A DNA stretch of 64,000 nt from Salinibius halmophilus (GCF_003577475.1 NZ_QPEP01000001.1:175830-239829); one strand, 5' to 3'. Shown: positions 29,267 through 39,380, counted from the stretch's first letter. The notes: generated by a model not told the origin, from the sequence alone. Numbers and translations are program-made.

Positions 29267-29291
29267 GATAAGCCTTAGCTTCGCGTAAACC

Positions 29292-29319
29292 AAAAAAAAC
29301 CGGGCCATATGACCCGGTT
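29292..29319 (-). terminator. Intrinsic terminator after hflC
   Basis: Minus strand CAACCGGGTC-ATAT-GGCCCGGTTTTTTTT, 45 bases past the hflC stop and just before the hisZ start. It closes the long tsaE-to-hflC run. Confidence 0.9.
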
Positions 29320-29364
29320 GATGGATTCTACACCTACTGGTGGAGATTTACAGCTCAAATTTAA

Positions 29365-30291
29365 TTAATTTCCGTTTGGATCACGCAAGTACTTGAAGAA
29401 CGAATCGTTTGGATCTAACACCAACACGTCATTGCCAGAGTTAAATGACTCTGAGTACGCACGCAACGAGCGAGTGAATTCGAAGAATTCAGGGTCTTTG
29501 CCGAATGATTCCGCATAGATGCCAGCCGCTTCAGCATCTGCGTTACCACGGATAATCTCCGCTTCACGACGGCCTTCAGCGATCAACTCAGAACGTTGAC
29601 GGTCGGCGTTAGCGCGAATAATTTCCGCCTGCTCTTGACCACGAGAGCGCAGGTCACGCGCTACCAGTTCACGGTCTGAGCGCATACGTTCGAAAACGTT
29701 TAGCTCAACTTCTTCCGGTAGATCAACGGCTTTTACGCGCACGTCCAGCACTTCAACACCCAAGTCATCACCCACGTTTTCGTTCACAATGCGAGTGATG
29801 CTTGCCATGATTTGGTCACGAATGTCCAAATCGCCCGGTGCAAGTTCGCTAACGGTGACGCCATCGTCGTTTAATGGTTTACCAGAGACAACCTCAAGTA
29901 GCGGACGAACACCAATTTCGTTACGCAACGATTGGTCGATACGCTGGCTTAAACGCAAAGTTGCACTGCGCTCATCACCATTGGTTGCTTGGAAGTAAAC
30001 TTGCGGGTTTACAATGCGCCACTTAGTAAAGTAATCCACGACCAAGAACTTCTGCTCGGCTGTTGGATAACGACCCGGCTGGGTGTCCATGGTGAGCACA
30101 CGACCATCTACACGACGAATGGTGTCGATAAATGGCACCTTTACATGCAAACCTGGCTGCACATCGGCTTTAATCACCTCGCGGAAGCGTAGCTGCACAG
30201 CACGTTCTTTTTCACTAACGATATAAAGTGAGTTGGCACCGATAAACACAACGGCCGCGATTAGAACCAATGCAAAAATACTCTTATTCAT
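29365..30291 (-). CDS. hflC: HflC, SPFH/band-7 modulator of FtsH
   Basis: 308 residues. One N-terminal membrane helix (SIFALVLIAAVVFIGANSLYIV, about 4-24), then the SPFH domain (EKERAVQLRFREVIKADVQPGLHVKVPFIDTIRRVDGRVLTMDTQPG) and a long helical stretch with repeated 'RANADRQRSELIAEGRREAEIIRGNADAEAAGIYAE'. It forms the large HflKC cage around the FtsH protease in the inner membrane. Starts ten bases after hflK. A TGGGTGTCCA match at 30080-30089 falls on conserved coding sequence (T-M-D-T-Q). Confidence 0.96.
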   Translation of the reverse strand: MNKSIFALVLIAAVVFIGANSLYIVSEKERAVQLRFREVIKADVQPGLHVKVPFIDTIRRVDGRVLTMDTQPGRYPTAEQKFLVVDYFTKWRIVNPQVYFQATNGDERSATLRLSQRIDQSLRNEIGVRPLLEVVSGKPLNDDGVTVSELAPGDLDIRDQIMASITRIVNENVGDDLGVEVLDVRVKAVDLPEEVELNVFERMRSDRELVARDLRSRGQEQAEIIRANADRQRSELIAEGRREAEIIRGNADAEAAGIYAESFGKDPEFFEFTRSLRAYSESFNSGNDVLVLDPNDSFFKYLRDPNGN

Positions 30292-30301
30292 TCGGTCCTC
30301 C

Positions 30302-31372
30302 TTATTGGCCTGAGTTTGAACGGTTGTTTAAGCGATCAAGCGGCAAGTAGAGCACGTTATCACTGCCTTCACCATCAGCACCCATTAGCACCTTGCCACT
30401 GCGGCTGTATACATCTGATACGGTCTCTATGTATAGACGCTGGCGCGTGACGTCTGGTGATTGTTGATACTCGGCCAGCAGAGCCTCGAAGCGTTCCGCT
30501 TCACCTAAAGCCGTTTCGGTTTTAGAAGCAAAGTAACCCTGTGCTTCTTCAATCATACGCTGCTTTTCACCACGTGCGACCGGCACGATCTGGTTGCGGT
30601 AAGACTCAGCTTCATTGATGAAGCGCTGCTGGTCTTCGCGAGCTTTTACCACATCGGCAAACGCATCCACTACTTGCCTTGGTGCAGAAGTTTCTTCAAT
30701 GTTTACCGCTGAGATTTGCACGCCAGTACCATAGGTTTCCATAAAGCTGCGTAAACGCTTATCCACTTCTTCAGCCAAGCCCACACGCCCAGATACCAAA
30801 ACTTCTTCTAGGTTGCGAGAACCAACTTCATGGCGAAGTGCCGACTCAGCCGATTGTTCAAGCGACATTGACGGAGAACGAACATTCAACGCAAATGCTT
30901 TCGGATCTTCTACGTTGTATTGGATCGACATGCGTACATCAACGATGTTTTCGTCTTTGGTTAACATGGTTGAACGGTACGAGTACTCGCGAAGTTGGGT
31001 AACGTTAACAATTTCAACCGTGTCGATGATTGGTGCTTTAAATTTAAGGCCTGGCTGCTGCACCGTTTGGAATTTACCCAAGCGCAACACTACGCCACGC
31101 TCTTGCTCACCTACGGTGTAGACTGAGTTCCAACCGATAAAGATCACCAGCGCTACGCCTAACACACCCCACAGAGTGAGTGCGCTAAAACCGCCATCGC
31201 CGCCGTTATTGTTGCTATTTCGGTTACCACTACCACCTTTACCGCCTAGTAGCTTGCCGAATTGCTTGCTTAGATTATTAAATACTTCATCTAAGTCAGG
31301 TGGACCGTCCTGGTTAGGGCGCTTTTTGCCCCAAGGATCTTGGTCATTGCCTGGTGGTTCGTTCCAAGCCAT
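30302..31372 (-). CDS. hflK: HflK, SPFH/band-7 modulator of FtsH
   Basis: 356 residues. The N-terminus is Gly/Asn/Pro-rich and cytosolic (MAWNEPPGNDQDPWGKKRP; GGKGGSGNRNSNNNGGDGG), followed by a membrane helix at about 64-83 and a SPFH domain (EQERGVVLRLGKFQTVQQPGLKFKAPIIDTVEIVNVTQLREY). The helical arm EALRHEVGSRNLEEVLVSGR... is complete and the C-terminus is short. Partner of HflC in the HflKC-FtsH complex. 56 bases downstream of hflX. Confidence 0.97.
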   Translation of the reverse strand: MAWNEPPGNDQDPWGKKRPNQDGPPDLDEVFNNLSKQFGKLLGGKGGSGNRNSNNNGGDGGFSALTLWGVLGVALVIFIGWNSVYTVGEQERGVVLRLGKFQTVQQPGLKFKAPIIDTVEIVNVTQLREYSYRSTMLTKDENIVDVRMSIQYNVEDPKAFALNVRSPSMSLEQSAESALRHEVGSRNLEEVLVSGRVGLAEEVDKRLRSFMETYGTGVQISAVNIEETSAPRQVVDAFADVVKAREDQQRFINEAESYRNQIVPVARGEKQRMIEEAQGYFASKTETALGEAERFEALLAEYQQSPDVTRQRLYIETVSDVYSRSGKVLMGADGEGSDNVLYLPLDRLNNRSNSGQ

Positions 31373-31428
31373 GGTTACTCCTCGCCTGTTAGTAAACTTC
31401 TTTCAAGTTTAAATGGGTATATAACCCG

Positions 31429-32739
31429 TTATTTCAAATAATCTGGTACATCTTGCGCAATAAATCGCTCTGGGGAAATACCTAGGCGACTAAAGATCTG
31501 CATAATGTCTTTTCGTTGGATACGCACGCTTAGCAAAATTTCGCCATTCTCATCGTAACTTTCGTCGGTTACCGCATTGTAAGCATGCAACTGCGCCCTA
31601 AGGCTGCCATCTTGCGGCAATAATCGAAAAGTATCGATGACCAAGTCGTCACCTAATAACTCGGCGATCGCTGGCGCAATTAGGTCGCAGCCCTCGCCCG
31701 ACTTCGCTGACAACCACAGGCGCTCCGGTTGACCCCGTTCACCATATTCAACTGCTGGTTGCCAATCGTCAAGCAAGTCGATTTTGTTATAGATCATCAA
31801 CTGCGGAATATCATCAGCGCCAATTTCTTTTAGCACCAATTGCACCTGCTCGATATTCGCCTGGCGCTCATCACTGGCTGCATCAACAACATGTAGCAAT
31901 AAATCGGCATTGGCTGTTTCTTGCAGAGTTGCTTTAAACGCGTCTACCAGTTTGTGTGGCAAGTGGCGGATAAACCCCACAGTATCGGCCAAAACAATAT
32001 TGCCCAGATCTGGTACTTCAAATCTTCGCAATGTTGGGTCTAGCGTGGCAAACAATTGATCAGCCGCGTAGACGTCGGATTCCGTTATGCGATTAAACAG
32101 CGTGCTCTTGCCGGCATTAGTGTAGCCAACAATTGCAACGGAGTGCGTTTGCGAGCGATCACGGGCGCGACGATTTTGATCACGCTGGCGCTGCACCTTA
32201 GCCAACCGTTCTTTGATGGTGGTGATTCGAGCGCGCAATAAACGCCGGTCAGTTTCAAGCTGGGTTTCACCCGGCCCCCGCAAACCAATACCACCCGCTT
32301 GGCGCTCAAGGTGCGTCCATCCACGAACAAGGCGTGTAGATTGATGCTCAAGTTGAGCCAGTTCAACCTGCAATTTACCTTCATGCGTTCGGGCACGCTG
32401 CGCAAAAATATCCAAAATTAAACCCGTACGGTCTAATACTCGGCACTCAATTACGCTCTCGACGTTACGTTCCTGCGAAGGAGATAAAGCATGGTTAAAA
32501 ATGACAACATCGGCTTCTTCGGCTTTAACAATTGCATGTAGCTCTTCGAGCTTACCTACACCAATGTAAGTTTTGGGATCAGGCTTTGAGCGCGAACCGG
32601 TCACAAGCGAAGTCACCTCGGCCCCTGCCGACGTGACTAACTCTTGAAACTCTAAAACATCTTCGCGTTCATTGCCCTCTGGAAATTCAATATGCACGAG
32701 CACGGCACGATCGCCGCCGGCATGACGTTCAAAGAACAA
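31429..32739 (-). CDS. hflX: GTPase HflX, ribosome-associated
   Basis: 436 residues. The N-terminal HflX domain contains KPDPKTYIGVGKLEEL and the coiled linker ETQLETDRRLLRARITTIKERLAKVQRQRDQNRR. The G domain has G1 VGYTNAGKST, G3 DTVGFIRHLP and G4 NKIDLLD. It splits stalled 70S ribosomes after heat stress in E. coli. Lies ten bases after hfq, giving the conserved miaA-hfq-hflX-hflK-hflC order. Confidence 0.97.
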   Translation of the reverse strand: MFFERHAGGDRAVLVHIEFPEGNEREDVLEFQELVTSAGAEVTSLVTGSRSKPDPKTYIGVGKLEELHAIVKAEEADVVIFNHALSPSQERNVESVIECRVLDRTGLILDIFAQRARTHEGKLQVELAQLEHQSTRLVRGWTHLERQAGGIGLRGPGETQLETDRRLLRARITTIKERLAKVQRQRDQNRRARDRSQTHSVAIVGYTNAGKSTLFNRITESDVYAADQLFATLDPTLRRFEVPDLGNIVLADTVGFIRHLPHKLVDAFKATLQETANADLLLHVVDAASDERQANIEQVQLVLKEIGADDIPQLMIYNKIDLLDDWQPAVEYGERGQPERLWLSAKSGEGCDLIAPAIAELLGDDLVIDTFRLLPQDGSLRAQLHAYNAVTDESYDENGEILLSVRIQRKDIMQIFSRLGISPERFIAQDVPDYLK

Positions 32740-32749
32740 TCATAGCTCC

Positions 32750-32992
32750 TTATTCGTCGGCCTTATCGTCGTCTTCTGATGGAATACGAACAACTTTAGA
32801 TGGCACAACGGTAGAAATTGCATGCTTGTAAACTAACTGGCTTACGGTGTTTTTTAGCAAAATCACAAACTGGTCGAATGACTCAATTTGACCCTGCAAT
32901 TTAATGCCGTTTACCAGGAAGATGGAAACTGGGATACGCTCTTTGCGTAACTGGTTCAGGAAGGGATCCTGAAGATTATGCCCTTTGGACAT
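32750..32992 (-). CDS. hfq: RNA chaperone Hfq
   Basis: 80 residues. Sm1 [43 protein letters not shown] and Sm2 [13 protein letters not shown] (proximal-site YKHA) are canonical. The C-terminal tail after the core is very short and acidic ([10 protein letters not shown]), versus the 35-residue tail of E. coli Hfq. It forms a hexameric ring that joins small RNAs to mRNAs. A 198-bp spacer separates it from miaA and probably holds its own promoter. Confidence 0.98.
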   Translation of the reverse strand: MSKGHNLQDPFLNQLRKERIPVSIFLVNGIKLQGQIESFDQFVILLKNTVSQLVYKHAISTVVPSKVVRIPSEDDDKADE

Positions 32993-33190
32993 GATGAGGC
33001 TCCTTATTTCTAATAATTATTGATGCCGCAGTATGCAAGCCGAGCGATGCTTTTGATTGTTCGCCGCCTCTGTCTAAACAGTTTATACCGACATTCTGGT
33101 ACATCGCCAGTAAAAAGCAGAGAATTCACTAAAACAAACCAACTCACTCGGGCCGCCATCAAGCCCGCACGGCAGTATCTGTCATAACTG

Positions 33191-34135
33191 CTATTGTGAG
33201 GGCAAATTTACCGTTTTCAACAATTCATTCAGATTTTCTGAATTCCCTGCTGTACAGGTCAATAAACTAGGCCACTTTTTCAACCATGTCAGTTGCCGTT
33301 TGGCAAGCTGGCGGGTTGCTGCCTGGCCAGTTTCTATCATAGAAGACCAGTCTTGTTGGCCTTGCAAGTAAGACCACATTTGTCGGTATCCTACGGCTCG
33401 AATGGCTGGTAGATCAGTATTGAGGTCGCCTCGATCGATCAAGGCTTGCACCTCGTCGGCAAAGCCTTGCGCGAGCATTTGCTCAAAGCGCAAGTTAATA
33501 CGTTTGTGCAACCATTCTCGACTAGGTGGCATGACTGCAAACTGAACCAAATGATATGGCAGGTCGGCAATCGTTTGCTCACTGAAGGCTTGTTGCTGCC
33601 AAAGCGTAGACGGCTGTTTGCCTGTTAAGCGATAGATTTCCATTGCCCGCAATACGCGTTGTGTATTATTCACTTCAAGGCGCTGCATGATATCCGGATC
33701 GATTGTAGCTAACTGCTGCACAATATGGTCTAACCCGTGCTCGTTTAACTCTCTGGTCAGCTCATCGCGCAGCGCTTCATCGGCGCTAGGAAGGTCATCC
33801 ATTGGATGAAATAGCGCTTTATAGTAGAGCATGGTGCCGCCAACCAGCACAGGCGTTCGACCACATGCGTGACTTTGGGCTATTAACTGATTGGCATCGC
33901 GGGCAAAGTCGGCAGCGCTGTATACTTCACAAGGGTCTTTGATATCAACCAAGGCATGTGGATACCTATCTAACAACTGAGGCTCCGGTTTTGCCGAGCC
34001 GATGTCCAAGCCTTTGTAAACCAGTACAGAGTCGACACTGATTAAGTCAACGTCGAAGCGATCGGCAAGCGCCAACCCTAGGTCGGTCTTCCCAACCGCC
34101 GTCGGCCCCATGATGGCAATCACTGTGGGTTTCAT
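33191..34135 (-). CDS. miaA: tRNA dimethylallyltransferase
   Basis: 314 residues. P-loop MGPTAVGKTDLGLALADRF, DSVLVYKGLDIGSAKP, LVGGTMLYYKAL and NNTQRVLRAMEIYRLTGK are all present. It adds an isopentenyl group to A37 of tRNAs reading UNN codons. The start abuts the mutL stop. The remaining length to hfq (198 bp) contains no gene. Confidence 0.97.
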   Translation of the reverse strand: MKPTVIAIMGPTAVGKTDLGLALADRFDVDLISVDSVLVYKGLDIGSAKPEPQLLDRYPHALVDIKDPCEVYSAADFARDANQLIAQSHACGRTPVLVGGTMLYYKALFHPMDDLPSADEALRDELTRELNEHGLDHIVQQLATIDPDIMQRLEVNNTQRVLRAMEIYRLTGKQPSTLWQQQAFSEQTIADLPYHLVQFAVMPPSREWLHKRINLRFEQMLAQGFADEVQALIDRGDLNTDLPAIRAVGYRQMWSYLQGQQDWSSMIETGQAATRQLAKRQLTWLKKWPSLLTCTAGNSENLNELLKTVNLPSQ

Positions 34136-36028
34136 TTAGCGGCCTCGCAAAAACAGTTTATCGAGCTCGGCCATGCTAAGCTGCGTCCAAGTGGGGCGAC
34201 CATGATTACACTGACCACTGCGCTCAGTATGCTCCATATCACGTAACAGGGCATTCATTTCGGGAATGCTAAGTTGGTGATGGGCACGCACAGAACCGTG
34301 ACAGGCCATGGTGGAAAGTATTTCATTGCGTTGCGCCATCAGCCGATCAGATTGCCCATAAGTAAGAATGTCAGACAGCACATCGCGAACAAGATCCTCG
34401 TGCTTAGCCTTGCTTAGCAGTACCGGCGTTTGGTGAATAGCAATGTGTTCAGGGCCTGTGCGGCGCACATCAAAGCCCATACTTTGAAAGTAATCCCCAT
34501 GTTCTTCAACTGCATCGGCTTCTCTTGTTGAGACAGCCATGCGTTCCGGCACCAACAAAGGCTGACTCGCTAGCCGGCCACCTTCAAGTTGTTGTTTCAT
34601 GCGCTCATAGGTAATGCGTTCATGCGCCGCATGCATGTCGACAATAATCATGCCCTGCTTGTTCTGCGCCAAAATGTAAATGCCATGCAGCTGTGCAACC
34701 GCGTACCCTAAAGGTGGAATGTCGCCATTTTCTTCGGTGGTTGGCATTGGCTGGCGAATCGGCGCGGCTGCATACATTTCTTGATAGGCTGCCTGCGAGG
34801 CGGGCTGACTAGCTTGCCCATAGGGCCGTGGGTGTCCACTTGCATTAACTGGTGGGTGTCCAGCTAAGTGGCTAGTTTGCGAACTGGTCGATGGGTGTCC
34901 AGCTTGCCAGCTGTTGTTTGGCTGCTCGGCCAGCGCCATATTGGTTTGCACCGGGTCGGGTACTTGCGGCGCTAGCTGTTGTGGTGCAAGCGGCTCTTCC
35001 GTATCGGTTGTTTGCGGGCGTACTGAAGCGAGCGCCTTGTGTAGTGACGAGAATAAAAAGTCGTGTACTAGGCGGCCATCACGAAAGCGAACTTCATGCT
35101 TGGTTGGGTGCACGTTGACGTCAACCAGCTTGGGATCAATTTCTAGATATAGCGCAAATACTGGGTGGCGGCCGTTGTAGAGCACATCTCGATATGCTTG
35201 GCGAATCGCGTGGGCAACCAGTCGGTCGCGAACAACACGCTGGTTGACGCAAAAATATTGCATATCGGCTTGGCTGCGGGAGAACGTCGGCAGGCCTACC
35301 CAGCCCCAAAGCTTCATGCCAGCCGCCTCAACCTCCACCCGAATGGCTTGCTGCAGAAAGTTCTTACCCAACAAGTCGGCCAAGCGCTTCTCTTGCTCAA
35401 TTTGCCGTGCTGCTGGACGCATCTGCATGATGGTTTTTTGGTTGTGCGTCAGCGTAATGCCTACATCGAAGCGTGACAGTGCCAAGCGGCGCACCGTTTC
35501 TTCCAAGTGATTAAACTCAGTACGCTCGGTACGCAAGAACTTCCGCCGTGCTGGGGTATTAAAAAACAAATCCCGCACTTCTATGGTTGTCCCGTTTGGG
35601 TGTGGGCAGGGTTTTACCTCGGCCACCATATCACGCCCGGCAGCCGTCACTTCATAGGCGCTATCTTGATCGGCAGTTTTTGACGCTAGGCGCAATCGCG
35701 AAACGGAACTAATGGATGCCAGTGCCTCGCCACGAAAACCAAGGCTGGCCACCGCTTCTAGTTCCTCTAGCTGGTAAATTTTGGACGTGGCGTGGCGCGC
35801 TAGTGCTAGCGGCAAATCGTCTTTGGCGATACCAAAACCATCGTCGCGGATGCGAATAAGCTTTACGCCGCCTTGCTCAACATCCATATGAATGTTGCGC
35901 CCACCAGCGTCGACGGCGTTTTCGAGTAATTCTTTCGCTACTGAGGCAGGTCTTTCGACCACCTCCCCGGCAGCAATTTGGTTGGCTAAGCGCTGCTCAA
36001 GGAGGCGTATAGGTCGATGTTCAGACAT
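34136..36028 (-). CDS. mutL: DNA mismatch repair protein MutL
   Basis: 630 residues. GHKL ATPase: [11 protein letters not shown] (catalytic Glu, Asn), [17 protein letters not shown] and [16 protein letters not shown] at the N-terminus, then the NTP-sensing loop [11 protein letters not shown]. The C-terminal dimerisation domain spans about 430-630 ([55 protein letters not shown]). No DQHA-x2-E-x4-E endonuclease motif, as expected for the MutH-dependent type. The proline/glutamine-rich linker (about 340-430) contains three copies of the dispersed 10-mer, each read as G-H-P. Overlaps amiB by eight bases. Confidence 0.97.
   Translation of the reverse strand: MSEHRPIRLLEQRLANQIAAGEVVERPASVAKELLENAVDAGGRNIHMDVEQGGVKLIRIRDDGFGIAKDDLPLALARHATSKIYQLEELEAVASLGFRGEALASISSVSRLRLASKTADQDSAYEVTAAGRDMVAEVKPCPHPNGTTIEVRDLFFNTPARRKFLRTERTEFNHLEETVRRLALSRFDVGITLTHNQKTIMQMRPAARQIEQEKRLADLLGKNFLQQAIRVEVEAAGMKLWGWVGLPTFSRSQADMQYFCVNQRVVRDRLVAHAIRQAYRDVLYNGRHPVFALYLEIDPKLVDVNVHPTKHEVRFRDGRLVHDFLFSSLHKALASVRPQTTDTEEPLAPQQLAPQVPDPVQTNMALAEQPNNSWQAGHPSTSSQTSHLAGHPPVNASGHPRPYGQASQPASQAAYQEMYAAAPIRQPMPTTEENGDIPPLGYAVAQLHGIYILAQNKQGMIIVDMHAAHERITYERMKQQLEGGRLASQPLLVPERMAVSTREADAVEEHGDYFQSMGFDVRRTGPEHIAIHQTPVLLSKAKHEDLVRDVLSDILTYGQSDRLMAQRNEILSTMACHGSVRAHHQLSIPEMNALLRDMEHTERSGQCNHGRPTWTQLSMAELDKLFLRGR
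34829..34901 (+). repeat. Three dispersed-10-mer copies inside the mutL linker
   Basis: GTGGGTGTCCA at 34829-34839, GGTGGGTGTCCA at 34851-34862 and GATGGGTGTCCA at 34890-34901, in the same orientation. On the mutL strand all three keep the same frame and encode G-H-P (AGHPSTS, AGHPPVN, SGHPRPY), about residues 376-400. Confidence 0.85.
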
Positions 36029-37352
36029 TTGGAACCTTTAATACTTGCCCAATGCGAATGTTGTTGGAACTTAAGCCATTGAGCGTTTTTAAATCTGTAA
36101 GTGGAATTTGGAAACGCTGTGCAATACCAGAGAGCGTGTCACCCCGGCTAACTTTATAGTCAACAAATTGTGGTGCTTCATGGGCACGCCAGTACACATA
36201 TGTGCCTTCCGGGGCGGTGTTGTAACCGTATTCTTTCAGGCCTTTGAAAATCGCTTGGGCCATGGTTTTACGATAACTTTCTGTGCGCAACTTGCGCTCT
36301 TCGGCTGGGTTGGAAATAAAACCTGTCTCGACCAGAACCGATGGCACGTCTGGAGATTTTAACACGGCAAAGCCTGCTTGTTCGACTCGATCTTTGTGCA
36401 GCTTGGCTACCCCACCCAAATGTTTAAGAATGTCGGCACCCATCGCCAAACTTTCCGATAAATTGGCATTCATCGACAAATCAACGATCACTTCGCGCAG
36501 TGTTTCGTCCTTGTCCTCTAGTGAGATGCCACCAACACCACCAATAATGTCTGCCTTGTTTTCTTGCTCGGCTAGGTAGGCAGCCATGGTAGACGTGGCA
36601 CCGCCTCGTGACAGCGCGAATACAGATGCGCCGCTTGGCTGTGGCGTTCTAAAGGCGTCAGCATGAATGGATACAAACATATCAGCTTGTAATTCACGGG
36701 CACGATCACGGCGGTCGTATAACGACACAAAATAATCATTAGTGCGAATCAGTTTGGCTGAAAACCCAGGTTCGGCATCAATTTGGCGGGCGAGCTCGTT
36801 AGCAATCGCTAATACGATATCTTTTTCACGCGTGCCAGCCGGGCCGATGGCACCAGGGTCCTCCCCGCCATGGCCGGCATCGATGGCAATGATCAAGTCG
36901 CGCCGACCAGAGGTATCAACCTTGCGCACAGGCGCTGCTGCTTGCTGCGGTGTATTGCGTTGTAAATCAATCACTAATCGGTAGGGGTGCTGACTGTTTG
37001 GCGGTAACTTCATGGCGCGATAATCGAGCGCTACAGGCATATCGAGCACGACGCGCAAACCATTATCACGAACCCCAGTGCGGATATTGCTCAAGCCAGT
37101 CCCGTCGAGCGCCAGCGCGTCAGGATCGGCATTTAGTTCAGTATCAAATAAGTCCACCACCAGCCGACTAGGGTTGGCGAGTTCGAATACACGATATTCA
37201 GCGCGAGCTTCTAGATCGAACACTAACCGAGTATTATCTGGCGAAGGCCAAATTCGAATGCCATTTAGGCTGTTGTCCGCTGCTGCCCATGTCACGCAAA
37301 ATAGTGCTGCGACTGTTAGCAACCCACGTGCCCACTCCGTTATTCCACGCAC
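36021..37352 (-). CDS. amiB: N-acetylmuramoyl-L-alanine amidase with AMIN and LysM domains (AmiB/AmiC type)
   Basis: 443 residues with a signal peptide ([17 protein letters not shown]). AMIN domain at about 28-130 ([27 protein letters not shown]), then the zinc-dependent Amidase_3 domain with [16 protein letters not shown] (His), [14 protein letters not shown] (Glu), FVSIHADAF (His) and [14 protein letters not shown] (catalytic Glu). A single LysM is at about 393-440. Periplasmic; cuts the peptide from glycan at the septum and needs EnvC/NlpD-type activators. AmiB of Pseudomonas and E. coli lies in the same place between tsaE and mutL. Confidence 0.96.
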   Translation of the reverse strand: MRGITEWARGLLTVAALFCVTWAAADNSLNGIRIWPSPDNTRLVFDLEARAEYRVFELANPSRLVVDLFDTELNADPDALALDGTGLSNIRTGVRDNGLRVVLDMPVALDYRAMKLPPNSQHPYRLVIDLQRNTPQQAAAPVRKVDTSGRRDLIIAIDAGHGGEDPGAIGPAGTREKDIVLAIANELARQIDAEPGFSAKLIRTNDYFVSLYDRRDRARELQADMFVSIHADAFRTPQPSGASVFALSRGGATSTMAAYLAEQENKADIIGGVGGISLEDKDETLREVIVDLSMNANLSESLAMGADILKHLGGVAKLHKDRVEQAGFAVLKSPDVPSVLVETGFISNPAEERKLRTESYRKTMAQAIFKGLKEYGYNTAPEGTYVYWRAHEAPQFVDYKVSRGDTLSGIAQRFQIPLTDLKTLNGLSSNNIRIGQVLKVPNV

Positions 37353-37364
37353 CTTACCTTTACC

Positions 37365-37817
37365 TCACAACGCTAATGCTTGCTGCCATTGCCGCCCCAC
37401 TTCTGTGAAACAGTCGACAGATAAGTTACGGCCCTCGCCGTGATCGGTCAACGTTAAAGCGAGATCCGGTTCAGTTAGTATGCCTTTTCCTTTATCTGGC
37501 CATTCAAATAATAAGATTGCATCACCAGATAAATAGTCACGTATGCCGATAAACTCCAACTCTTCTGGGTCTGCTAAGCGATAAAGGTCGAAGTGATGCA
37601 CGGTAGCCGATGCTAACTCGTAGCTTTCTACCAGGGTGTAGGTGGGGCTTTTTACGCGGCCAGTATGGCCAAGCGCCTGCAAAAAGCCACGGGTAAACGT
37701 CGTTTTTCCCACGCCTAGGTCGCCTTGCAACCAAATAATCAAGGGACGCTGGGCAGGTAACTTGGCAACAAACTGTTCCGCTGCAGCAAGAGTGGCGGCT
37801 TCGTTGGCTAACAACAT
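37365..37817 (-). CDS. tsaE: tRNA threonylcarbamoyladenosine synthesis ATPase
   Basis: 150 residues. P-loop IIWLQGDLGVGKTTFTRGFLQALGH, then GRVKSPTYTLVESYE, VHHFDLYRLADPEELEFIGI and LFEWPDKGKGIL. Works with TsaB, TsaC/C2 and TsaD to make t6A37 in tRNA. First gene of a minus-strand run tsaE-amiB-mutL-miaA-hfq-hflX-hflK-hflC. The usual partner nnr (yjeF) is not beside it. Confidence 0.97.
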   Translation of the reverse strand: MLLANEAATLAAAEQFVAKLPAQRPLIIWLQGDLGVGKTTFTRGFLQALGHTGRVKSPTYTLVESYELASATVHHFDLYRLADPEELEFIGIRDYLSGDAILLFEWPDKGKGILTEPDLALTLTDHGEGRNLSVDCFTEVGRQWQQALAL

Positions 37818-37866
37818 GGGCTATCCTCGGGTATCATAGCGCTAGTTTACCATTGGCACGTTTTTT

Positions 37867-38940
37867 ATGACCAGCACCCTACCTGTAATCGACTTAGAGC
37901 AAGTAAAGCAAACCTTTAAACGCTTGGCTCCTAGCTTTGGCTTTGCTGACTTGCGCGTTTGCGACATTGACTTGTCTGATTATGCGAGTGACTTTCAACA
38001 ATGGTTAGCGCATGGGTACCATGGCGATTTGGAATACATGGCTGCGCACGGCGAAAAGCGCTGGCGGCCTGAGCTACTGGTCGAAGGCACTAGAAGCATT
38101 ATTGCGGTGCGTATGGATGTGCTACCGGACGCGCAACCAATGAAAACTCAACTGCAAGATCGAAGCAAAGCCTATATTGCTCGCTATGCGTTGGGGCGTG
38201 ACTACCATAAAGTAATGCGCAAACGCCTCACTCAGCTGGCCAAAGCCGTCGTCGATGAGTGCGGCGCATTTAACTACCGCGCATTTGTTGATAGCGCCCC
38301 CGTACTTGAGCGACCAATCGCCGAAAAGTCAGGTTTGGGCTGGACCGGCAAAAATAGCCTTACACTGCACCCTAAAGCAGGCAGCTGGTTCATGTTGGGT
38401 GAGCTGTACATTGATATAGAACTGTCGCCCGATCAGAGCTTTCAGAAAAACCACTGCGGTAGCTGCACCAGCTGCATAGACGTTTGCCCCACAGACGCCA
38501 TTGTTGCCGACGGCGTCATCGATGCGCGCAAATGCATCAGCTACTTCACCATCGAATCCAACCAACCCATCCCAGTCGAATACCGGACACCCATGGGTAA
38601 TCGTATTTTTGGCTGCGACGACTGCCAAATCTTTTGCCCGTGGACCAAGTTTGCCAAGTTCACCAACGAAGCCGATTATCAACCGCGCAATAACCTCGAC
38701 TGCGCCGACCTGCTCGAACTATGGCACTGGGATGAAAAGACCTTCCTACGCACCACCGAAGGCAGTGCCATTCGCCGCACCGGGTACGAGTGCTGGAACC
38801 GCAACCTTGCCGTAGCCCTTGGCAATGCACCAACCACTCAAACCGTGATCACTGCGCTAAAGGATAAACTCGGCCAGATCTCGCCGATGGTAGACGAACA
38901 CATCGAGTGGGCGCTGCAAAAGCATCAAGCACGGGATTAA
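37867..38940 (+). CDS. queG: Epoxyqueuosine reductase
   Basis: 357 residues. Reduces epoxyqueuosine to queuosine in tRNA using cobalamin and two [4Fe-4S] clusters. Catalytic segment FVDSAPVLERPIAEKSGLGWTGKNSL, cluster motifs CGSCTSCIDVCP and CDDCQIFCPW, and the C-terminal HEAT-like region. Needs cobalamin, which agrees with the cobD-cbiB pair nearby. Divergent from tsaE with a 49-bp spacer. The sequence CGGACACCCATGG at 38585 is a near match of the dispersed word on the conserved R-T-P-M-G-N-R. Confidence 0.97.
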   Translation: MTSTLPVIDLEQVKQTFKRLAPSFGFADLRVCDIDLSDYASDFQQWLAHGYHGDLEYMAAHGEKRWRPELLVEGTRSIIAVRMDVLPDAQPMKTQLQDRSKAYIARYALGRDYHKVMRKRLTQLAKAVVDECGAFNYRAFVDSAPVLERPIAEKSGLGWTGKNSLTLHPKAGSWFMLGELYIDIELSPDQSFQKNHCGSCTSCIDVCPTDAIVADGVIDARKCISYFTIESNQPIPVEYRTPMGNRIFGCDDCQIFCPWTKFAKFTNEADYQPRNNLDCADLLELWHWDEKTFLRTTEGSAIRRTGYECWNRNLAVALGNAPTTQTVITALKDKLGQISPMVDEHIEWALQKHQARD

Positions 38941-38953
38941 CATCTTTTTTCGA

Positions 38954-39082
38954 TGGACACCCACCGTATTTGTAGCAATTTCATCTTTTTTCGATGGACA
39001 CCCACCGTATTTTTCGATTCCGCGCTTTACTTTGTTGGACACCCACCTATTCGCAGCGTGGATACTTCCTAAGACACCCACC
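38954..39082 (-). repeat. Cluster of RAYT-linked words upstream of the transposase gene (left group)
   Basis: TGGACACCCACC at 38954-38965, 38995-39006 and 39036-39047, plus a diverged copy AAGACACCCACC at 39071-39082. The first two sit in a 41-bp repeat unit (CATCTTTTTTCGATGGACAC... then GTATTTGTAGC/GTATTTTTCG). All point away from the RAYT gene. The 440-bp spacer 38941-39380 holds no convincing gene. Confidence 0.88.
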
Positions 39083-39237
39083 CTATTTGCAGCAATTAAG
39101 TCTTGATTAGCACTCACAACAACTTGGCTAGCTCGCGTTTGCATTGAATGCATCGTTCTCTTGCGATCGATGCCGCAGACGGTGAATTTTGTTCATTCCC
39201 TACTTATCGATTTTTGTATCGCACTCCACACTTTTTT

Positions 39238-39273
39238 GGTGGGTGTCCAACATCTAATATTGATGGGTGTCCA
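39238..39273 (+). repeat. RAYT-linked words (right group, opposite orientation)
   Basis: GGTGGGTGTCCA at 39238-39249 and GATGGGTGTCCA at 39262-39273, both followed by ACATCTAATA, in inverse orientation to the left group. Together the two groups form an inverted arrangement about 190 bp apart, ending about 110 bases before the RAYT start codon. That is the usual placement of REP words beside their transposase gene. Confidence 0.85.
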
Positions 39274-39380
39274 ACATCTAATAACCACAACGGCATCGTA
39301 GTTTTGCCATCACGTTAAACTGATTTTTTGACCACTGTCTTTTCATACACTATCTTATATTTACGATGGAGGTAGATGAC

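Noticed and set aside
30080-30089. RAYT-linked word in hflC
   Set aside because: It encodes T-M-D-T-Q in a conserved HflC segment; probably chance.
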